From assembly GCA_910586305.1 (NCBI GenBank), contig CAJUGS010000021.1, positions 1-54,850 on the forward strand: 54,850 nucleotides of DNA, given 5' to 3'. The translations under genes and the position numbers were made by a program. The notes below the pieces were generated by a model, which was not told the origin of the DNA, ran no database searches, and saw nothing but the letters and a program-made list of their open reading frames with translations. Below, piece after piece: positions 50,134 through 54,850 of this stretch (positions are counted from its first letter, which is position 1; each line of letters begins with the position of its first letter). This DNA comes from an uncultured Duncaniella sp. (GTDB lineage Bacteria; Bacteroidota; Bacteroidia; Bacteroidales; Muribaculaceae).

Positions 50134-52068
50134 ATGAAAACATCCAAACTGTTTAGCACAGCAGTGATGGCTCTCTCTCTGAGCGCCCTCGTTGCCTGCT
50201 CCAGCGACGAGCCCGCAGGTGTTAAGGGTGATGTGGCCGAAAAGGACCAGACCCTTTACCTTAAAGTCGCTATCCAGGACGTCAATGCTCCCGGCAGCCG
50301 TGTAGCGAATGACAACGATCACTTTGAGAACGGAACGGACGATGAGAACAAAATCAATAATCTCCAGTTCAAGTTCTTTGACGCATCCGGTCGCCAAATC
50401 TATCAGACCACATCTGATGTGACGTTTGGGGAAGGTGCTGTTCCCGGAGCCCCAAGTGTTGGCAAGATTGCAATCCAGACCGTGCAGGTAGACGTTAACC
50501 AGGGTGATAATATGCCCGCCTATGTAGTCTGCTTTGCCAATCCGGTGGTTTGGTCTTCTGTAACAGAAGGTGACAATGCCGGTGAGGGAATCAGCCAGAT
50601 GAACGGTCTGCGCAATGTGATACGTGAAGGCTATCAAGGCAACAACGGAGGTTTTGCTATGAACAATTCCGTATATTTTGGCACTGACCCCATCTCGGGT
50701 GCTACCGGTGTGAAGATTGTCGGAGCTCCCATCGAAAAAAGCCAGCTTTTCTCTTCGAAGGCTGAGGCAGATGCTGCAACCGACGGAAGTGTAGTAGACA
50801 TCTATATCGAGCGTTATGCGGCAAAGGTAAAGCTATCTGTAGCAGAGGAAAGCATCGAGGCATACGATGACGTGGAAGGTTATACTCTTACATTTGTTCC
50901 TAAGGCTTGGGGTATTACTGCTGATGCTCCCTCAATGTTTGCTGTGAAGCGTTTCTCTACAACGGCCGGAAACACCGCTCCAATTCCTACTGAGTCTGAC
51001 GTTCAAAACTCTCTTGGTGACTGGACTCAATGGAATGATGCTCCGCTACATCGCAGCTATTGGGCTTGCTCGCCGTCGTACTATGCGACAGATTTCCCTC
51101 TTGTTTCCGACAATATCATTGATGCTGCTACTAACGGTTCGACCGGTGCAGGTGAAGTCGTAGATCCTTATGCGCTGAAGTACTATAGCTACAATCAGAT
51201 TGTAGGCGAAAACGGCTCTCCGATTGCTGCGGACGGTGTAGAGGTGGCTCGCTACTCTCTTGAGAACACCATGGGTGCTGCTGCTTTCCAGTCGCAAAAC
51301 CCGATGGCTGCTGTACCTTCGGCTCTTCTCGTAGGCCATTATACCATTGCTTATAATGGCACTGCTCTTGAAACAACTCCTACCTTCTATCTCTATAATG
51401 GCGGTATCTATTTTGATGAAGTTCCCGCAGGTGTGGCTGCTAATGCAGTTACAATTCGTGAGCACCTTCTTGCACATCAGAATATCATAGCAGTTCGGGT
51501 TGGTGAGAAATTTGAAAACGCAAATATTCAGAATCTACCTGCATCTGCTACTGTCAATGTGGTTCACCCCTCCAAGGCTGTTCGTGATGTTGCCGATGAA
51601 AAGCTTTCAGAAGAACTTGTGACTCTCCAGGTTGAGAATGGTGCAGGTCTTTACTATAAGCCCCTGGGATCGGACGAATGGACTTCTCTTGCCGGTGCTG
51701 ATGAAAACGTTCTCAACTATGTCAACCGCCAGCTGATGGGTATGCTCAGATATGCCCATACTTATACCAATGGCAAATGCTACTTCTCAATTCCTATCCA
51801 GCACCTTGGTCTCACAGAGAATACCACTAATCGCCCGTATGATGAAAATAATCTTTTGGATTGGAAAAAGGTCCGTGTAGGTGACTTCGGTCTTGTTCGT
51901 AACCACGTATACGATATAAATGTAGATAAAATCAGTGGTCTTGCTTCCGGTATCAATAATCTTGAGAATCCCATCGTGACTCCGATGAATACTTACAACT
52001 ATTATATCCGTTATACTCTCAATGTCCTCAACTGGCGCATTGTCCCCTCTCAGAATGTAATTCTCTAA
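50134..52068 (+). CDS. Mfa1-type fimbrial major subunit lipoprotein
   Basis: 644-residue lipoprotein precursor (Cys22 in LVACSSDEP). The Mfa1/FimA type V pilins lose an N-terminal strand after a basic residue once on the surface; Arg56 in NAPGSRVAND is a suitable site. The C-terminal strand YIRYTLNVLNWRIVPSQNVIL would be the donor strand for the next subunit. Segments such as VYFGTDPISGATGVKIVGAPIEKSQLF and YVNRQLMGMLRYAHTY fit Mfa1-family subunits. It is the third gene of the operon, 74 nt after the OmpA-like gene, and is followed by a terminator-like hairpin. Confidence 0.88.
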   Translation: MKTSKLFSTAVMALSLSALVACSSDEPAGVKGDVAEKDQTLYLKVAIQDVNAPGSRVANDNDHFENGTDDENKINNLQFKFFDASGRQIYQTTSDVTFGEGAVPGAPSVGKIAIQTVQVDVNQGDNMPAYVVCFANPVVWSSVTEGDNAGEGISQMNGLRNVIREGYQGNNGGFAMNNSVYFGTDPISGATGVKIVGAPIEKSQLFSSKAEADAATDGSVVDIYIERYAAKVKLSVAEESIEAYDDVEGYTLTFVPKAWGITADAPSMFAVKRFSTTAGNTAPIPTESDVQNSLGDWTQWNDAPLHRSYWACSPSYYATDFPLVSDNIIDAATNGSTGAGEVVDPYALKYYSYNQIVGENGSPIAADGVEVARYSLENTMGAAAFQSQNPMAAVPSALLVGHYTIAYNGTALETTPTFYLYNGGIYFDEVPAGVAANAVTIREHLLAHQNIIAVRVGEKFENANIQNLPASATVNVVHPSKAVRDVADEKLSEELVTLQVENGAGLYYKPLGSDEWTSLAGADENVLNYVNRQLMGMLRYAHTYTNGKCYFSIPIQHLGLTENTTNRPYDENNLLDWKKVRVGDFGLVRNHVYDINVDKISGLASGINNLENPIVTPMNTYNYYIRYTLNVLNWRIVPSQNVIL

Positions 52069-52095
52069 TCTCTATGAGATACATACTCTAAATTC

Positions 52096-52150
52096 CCCGG
52101 ACGGCGGTTGTGCTGCCGTCGGTATCAAGACTGCCGTCCGGGTCTTTTCT
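52096..52150 (+). terminator. Terminator-like hairpin after the major subunit gene
   Basis: Stem CCCGGACGGCGGT (52096-52108) with ACTGCCGTCCGGG (52130-52142), one G-U pair, then TCTTTTCTT. This is a near-classic intrinsic terminator 27 nt after the Mfa1-type stop. The next gene begins 180 nt later with no consensus promoter in between, so partial read-through would set subunit ratios (inference). Confidence 0.8.
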
Positions 52151-52328
52151 TCACTCTCCTTGTTTCACCACTGCCGTAGCAGAGGCGGTATAAAAAAATC
52201 TGCGCATTTCCACCACCGGACACCCCGAACATAGAGGGTATCCCACCAAACACAGACAAAACAGGCCCACGGGCCACGACATATATAAGAAAAGAAAAAA
52301 CATCCAATCACAACCCATATCCAAGACT

Positions 52329-53405
52329 ATGAAAATGTTGAACATCAGGCATAAGCTACACTCCGCATTGAGTCGCGTGGGGCTCGCAGTTCTCGCAGCA
52401 GTGTGTCTTTCGGCTTGCGACTCCATGATTTACGATGACGAGGGTGACTGTTCCGTGCATTATCGTGTGAGTTTCCGCTATATAAAGAATATATTACAGG
52501 CCGATGCTTTTGGTCCGCAGGTTTCCGATGTCTCGCTTTATGTATTTGACAAGTCGGGCAATCTGGTTATAAGTAAAACCGAGACCCGTGCCTTGACTAC
52601 CGAGAACAATTTCTACATGGATATAGATCTTCTTCCGGGCAAATATGACATGATAGCCTGGTGTGGCGGACAGTCTCTCAATCCCGAGGCCACCCGCTTT
52701 GAGGTAGACAATGCCGACTCACCCACCACAATGAGAGAACTCGGTGCCACTCTTCCGCTCTCGGGAAGTGCTCCGAGCCTTTATTCCGATCTCGACATCA
52801 ATCGCCTCTACCACGGTATAGCTTATGATGTGGAGTGCAAGGATGTCGACTACGGACACATTGATCTTCCGGTGATATATCTGACCAAGGACACAAACCA
52901 TCTGAGTGTGCTGATGCAGAATATAGATGGCTATCCGCTCGACAAGGACCTCTTCAGTTTCACGATAGAAGCAGCCAACAGCAGACTGACTTATATGAAT
53001 GATGTGGTGGGTTCGCCGGAGTTTGTCTACCGACCCTGGTCGGTGGAGACATCGTTTGCATCGTTTGACCAGAACGAGCCCGGTGCCCGTGCCACCATGG
53101 AGGATACGGAGATTCCGTCGGGTGTGCTTGCCGAGTTTACCACCGGACGTCTTATGGCCGACCGTGAGCAGTATCTCACTGTCAGACGCACGGATACCGG
53201 CGACGTTATTCTCAGAATACCGCTTGTCAACTATCTGCTCAAGGTAAAAGGCAAATACCAGGCTATAAAGGGCGACCAGAACTACCTGGACTGCTATGAC
53301 GACTACACACTGATGTTTTTTGTCGGCGAGGGTATGACCTGGGTCAAGACCCGTGTGTTCATAAACGGCTGGCGCATAGTGCCGTCACAGGACACGGAAT
53401 TGTGA
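52329..53405 (+). CDS. FimB/Mfa2-family fimbrial anchor lipoprotein
   Basis: 358-residue lipoprotein (signal peptide ending VCLSACD, Cys30). CSVHYRVSFRY, VSDVSLYVFDKSGNLV, NNFYMDIDLLPGKYDMIAWCGG are the usual FimB/Mfa2 (DUF1812-like) pattern. The first domain takes the incoming pilin strand in known anchors. The C-terminus, VFINGWRIVPSQDTEL, strikingly repeats the WRIVPSQ motif of the Mfa1-type subunit. Role: anchors the pilus to the outer membrane and limits its length (family knowledge). Confidence 0.88.
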   Translation: MKMLNIRHKLHSALSRVGLAVLAAVCLSACDSMIYDDEGDCSVHYRVSFRYIKNILQADAFGPQVSDVSLYVFDKSGNLVISKTETRALTTENNFYMDIDLLPGKYDMIAWCGGQSLNPEATRFEVDNADSPTTMRELGATLPLSGSAPSLYSDLDINRLYHGIAYDVECKDVDYGHIDLPVIYLTKDTNHLSVLMQNIDGYPLDKDLFSFTIEAANSRLTYMNDVVGSPEFVYRPWSVETSFASFDQNEPGARATMEDTEIPSGVLAEFTTGRLMADREQYLTVRRTDTGDVILRIPLVNYLLKVKGKYQAIKGDQNYLDCYDDYTLMFFVGEGMTWVKTRVFINGWRIVPSQDTEL

Positions 53406-53446
53406 TGATATAAACAGATAGATTACAACCTTTTTCTTTTATACAC

Positions 53447-54799
53447 GTGATTACTTCACTAATACGGCATATTATAAAACTCTCGGGGATGTTATCGATT
53501 CTCCCCGCTCTGATGCTGGGAGGATGCATCAATGAGGCCGAGGACTGTCCCCAAGGGGGCGGGACCGGAGACGAGGGTACGCTAAACCTGCAATTTTCCA
53601 TAGTCACCCGCAAGAGTGCCTCGGCCGACAATACATTCCAGAGTCGTGCTGCCGATATAGCGGGAGATGTGATCGGGTCGTTTGCCGAGAACTTTATTGC
53701 CATGTCCGACCTGCGTTTCATGCTTTTCGACGGCAACCGACGATTCCTACAGACGCTTCCGGCTACGGTGAAGAATGTATATACCTCGCCGGACTATTCG
53801 GTCTACATATTCCATGCGCCGGTCGATGAGCCGTATTTCGACCAGAATATCAACACGACTTTTTCTTTCTATATTCTTGCCCTTGCAAATGCCCAGTCTC
53901 TCGGAATGGCCTATCCGGAGCCTGCTTCGGGGGCTACACTTGAAGAAGTTTTTGCATCGGCACAGGGGGAGACCGGGCTGCTCACGGCAAAACTCATACC
54001 GTCACTTCTAATTGCTTCCAACCTGGTTGCCGAAGGCCAGAGATTCCCAATGGCCGGACTGCAGAGATTTACTGTTGACGGTGACAGACTCCTGAAGTCT
54101 ACCGAGGCGGTGCCATATGATCTCTCGGCCGGCGGCAAGAATATCAATATGCTCCGAGCCATTGCCAAGATAGAGGTTGTGGACAGAGTTAGAGTCAACG
54201 GCCAGTTTACCGATGAGGATGAGAATGGCGAAAATTCTCGTCTGAGAATTGACAAGGTGCAGATTGACGGTATATTCAATGCCGGTTCGCTGCTTCCATC
54301 CATAACAGAGTGGACCAATGGAGATGCCGATGAGACCCAGCAGGTGGATGATCCGTCTGTCCCTGCCGGAGCTAAGTATCAGAATCCCGTGTCACTCCTT
54401 CCCGACGGTTCGCTGTCGGCCTCGCCTTCGTCTGAGGGGGCGGTGATTCATTTTGTCCCCGACAAATATGCGCGACAGCTTAGGGCTGATAACTGTCCGG
54501 TATTTTCATGCTATCTCTACGAGTATGACAGGTCGAGGATAACCAATAGCGAGCAGGCTCCGTATATGCGTGTCACTACCCGTGGGTCAGCCGGCCTGCA
54601 GGACGGTGAATCGCTTGTCCGTCCCATACGTCTCGCCACCTATACCAACGGGGTCGCTGACCAGAACCTCCAGGCTCTCCTGCGTAACCACATATACCGC
54701 TATGAGGTGATTGATGTCAATGAATTCTCGGAAATCGAGCTTGTCTGGACTGTCTGTCCGATGGATGAGGCGACTGTCGATATTCCTTCTTTCAATTAG
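53447..54799 (+). CDS. Fimbrillin-like lipoprotein (putative tip or ancillary subunit)
   Basis: 450-residue lipoprotein. The GTG at 53447 gives a signal peptide with positive residues (MITSLIRHIIKL...LMLGGC); an ATG at 53489 would leave a short signal without positive charge, so GTG is preferred. Motifs NMLRAIAKIEVVDRVRV and LLRNHIYRYEVIDVNEFSEIELVWTV are fimbrillin-like, the first resembling the strand-core of FimA/Mfa proteins. It is last of the five genes seen, 41 nt after the anchor gene. By position it may be a minor or tip subunit (inference). Confidence 0.75.
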   Translation: MITSLIRHIIKLSGMLSILPALMLGGCINEAEDCPQGGGTGDEGTLNLQFSIVTRKSASADNTFQSRAADIAGDVIGSFAENFIAMSDLRFMLFDGNRRFLQTLPATVKNVYTSPDYSVYIFHAPVDEPYFDQNINTTFSFYILALANAQSLGMAYPEPASGATLEEVFASAQGETGLLTAKLIPSLLIASNLVAEGQRFPMAGLQRFTVDGDRLLKSTEAVPYDLSAGGKNINMLRAIAKIEVVDRVRVNGQFTDEDENGENSRLRIDKVQIDGIFNAGSLLPSITEWTNGDADETQQVDDPSVPAGAKYQNPVSLLPDGSLSASPSSEGAVIHFVPDKYARQLRADNCPVFSCYLYEYDRSRITNSEQAPYMRVTTRGSAGLQDGESLVRPIRLATYTNGVADQNLQALLRNHIYRYEVIDVNEFSEIELVWTVCPMDEATVDIPSFN

Positions 54800-54831
54800 A
54801 AACTGTTTAAATTTGATTCAATAAAATTTTT

Positions 54832-54850
54832 ATGGCAGCCAAATCAATCA
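54832..54850 (+). CDS. Possible start of the next gene, cut by window end
   Basis: ATG at 54832 opens a frame reading MAAKSI to the window edge, after an AT-rich stretch 32 nt from the fimbrillin-like stop. Only six codons are visible. Confidence 0.25.

Noticed and set aside
1..54850. tRNA, rRNA, CRISPR arrays, insertion sequences or prophage
   Set aside because: I checked the longer gaps (13551-13929, 17231-17668, 41970-42406, 47424-48018) and saw no cloverleaf, direct repeat array, terminal inverted repeats with transposase, or phage genes.

Overview
The window reads as chromosome of a Bacteroidales bacterium, most likely a gut Muribaculaceae relative (inference). The evidence is SusC/SusD pairs, SPII lipoproteins with Cys-Ser/Asn-Asp start sites, Bacteroidetes promoters (TTTG, about 20 bp, TAnnTTTG), little Shine-Dalgarno signal, the ileS-traR/dksA-lspA gene order, Mfa/Fim-type (type V) pilus genes and moderately GC-rich coding sequence. 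I see no tRNA, rRNA, CRISPR array, prophage or transposase.

Region 1 (1-17230, all minus strand) is a polysaccharide utilization locus for beta-mannan/glucomannan. Its order of transcription is AraC regulator, GH5_2-like endoglucanase, GH5_7-like mannanase, SusC, SusD, two surface glycan-binding lipoproteins, GH26 mannanase, GH94 cellobiose phosphorylase, and a second GH26 mannanase cut by the window edge. Surface enzymes and binding proteins would cut and hold glucomannan, SusCD would import oligosaccharides, and the cytoplasmic GH94 would phosphorolyse the cellobiose units. One GH26 carries a beta-sandwich-like module inside its catalytic barrel, and the neighbouring binding protein carries two divergent relatives of that module.

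Region 2 (17231-30401) is mixed core and accessory sequence. It holds phosphofructokinase, a LolD-like ATPase coupled to a NigD-like lipoprotein, a four-subunit 2-oxoacid:ferredoxin oxidoreductase, an M16 peptidase, a YfcE-type phosphoesterase, ribosomal protein S21 and an ion channel with an altered selectivity filter. Two neighbouring genes here have single-base frameshifts: a six-hairpin glycosidase-like lipoprotein, and a close relative of the CfxA class A beta-lactamase.

Region 3 (30402-47423) is mostly housekeeping: an outer-membrane barrel, aminopeptidase C, an ATP-grasp-like protein, Maf, a TraB/GumN-ABC transporter-GntR operon, LspA, a DksA/TraR-like protein, IleRS, glycogen branching enzyme, Der, a short SSB and a YitT protein.

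Region 4 (47424-54850) is a type V pilus operon: DUF3575 protein, an OmpA/TPR-like protein, an Mfa1-type subunit, an Mfa2/FimB-type anchor and a fimbrillin-like lipoprotein. Its candidate promoter has nine Ts inside the spacer between the two promoter elements. Its leader of about 390 nt holds a C8 tract inside a 32-codon small ORF. A terminator-like hairpin separates the major subunit from the anchor. This arrangement suggests homopolymer-driven phase variation, and with the shared inserted glycan-binding module it is the most interesting lead in the window.
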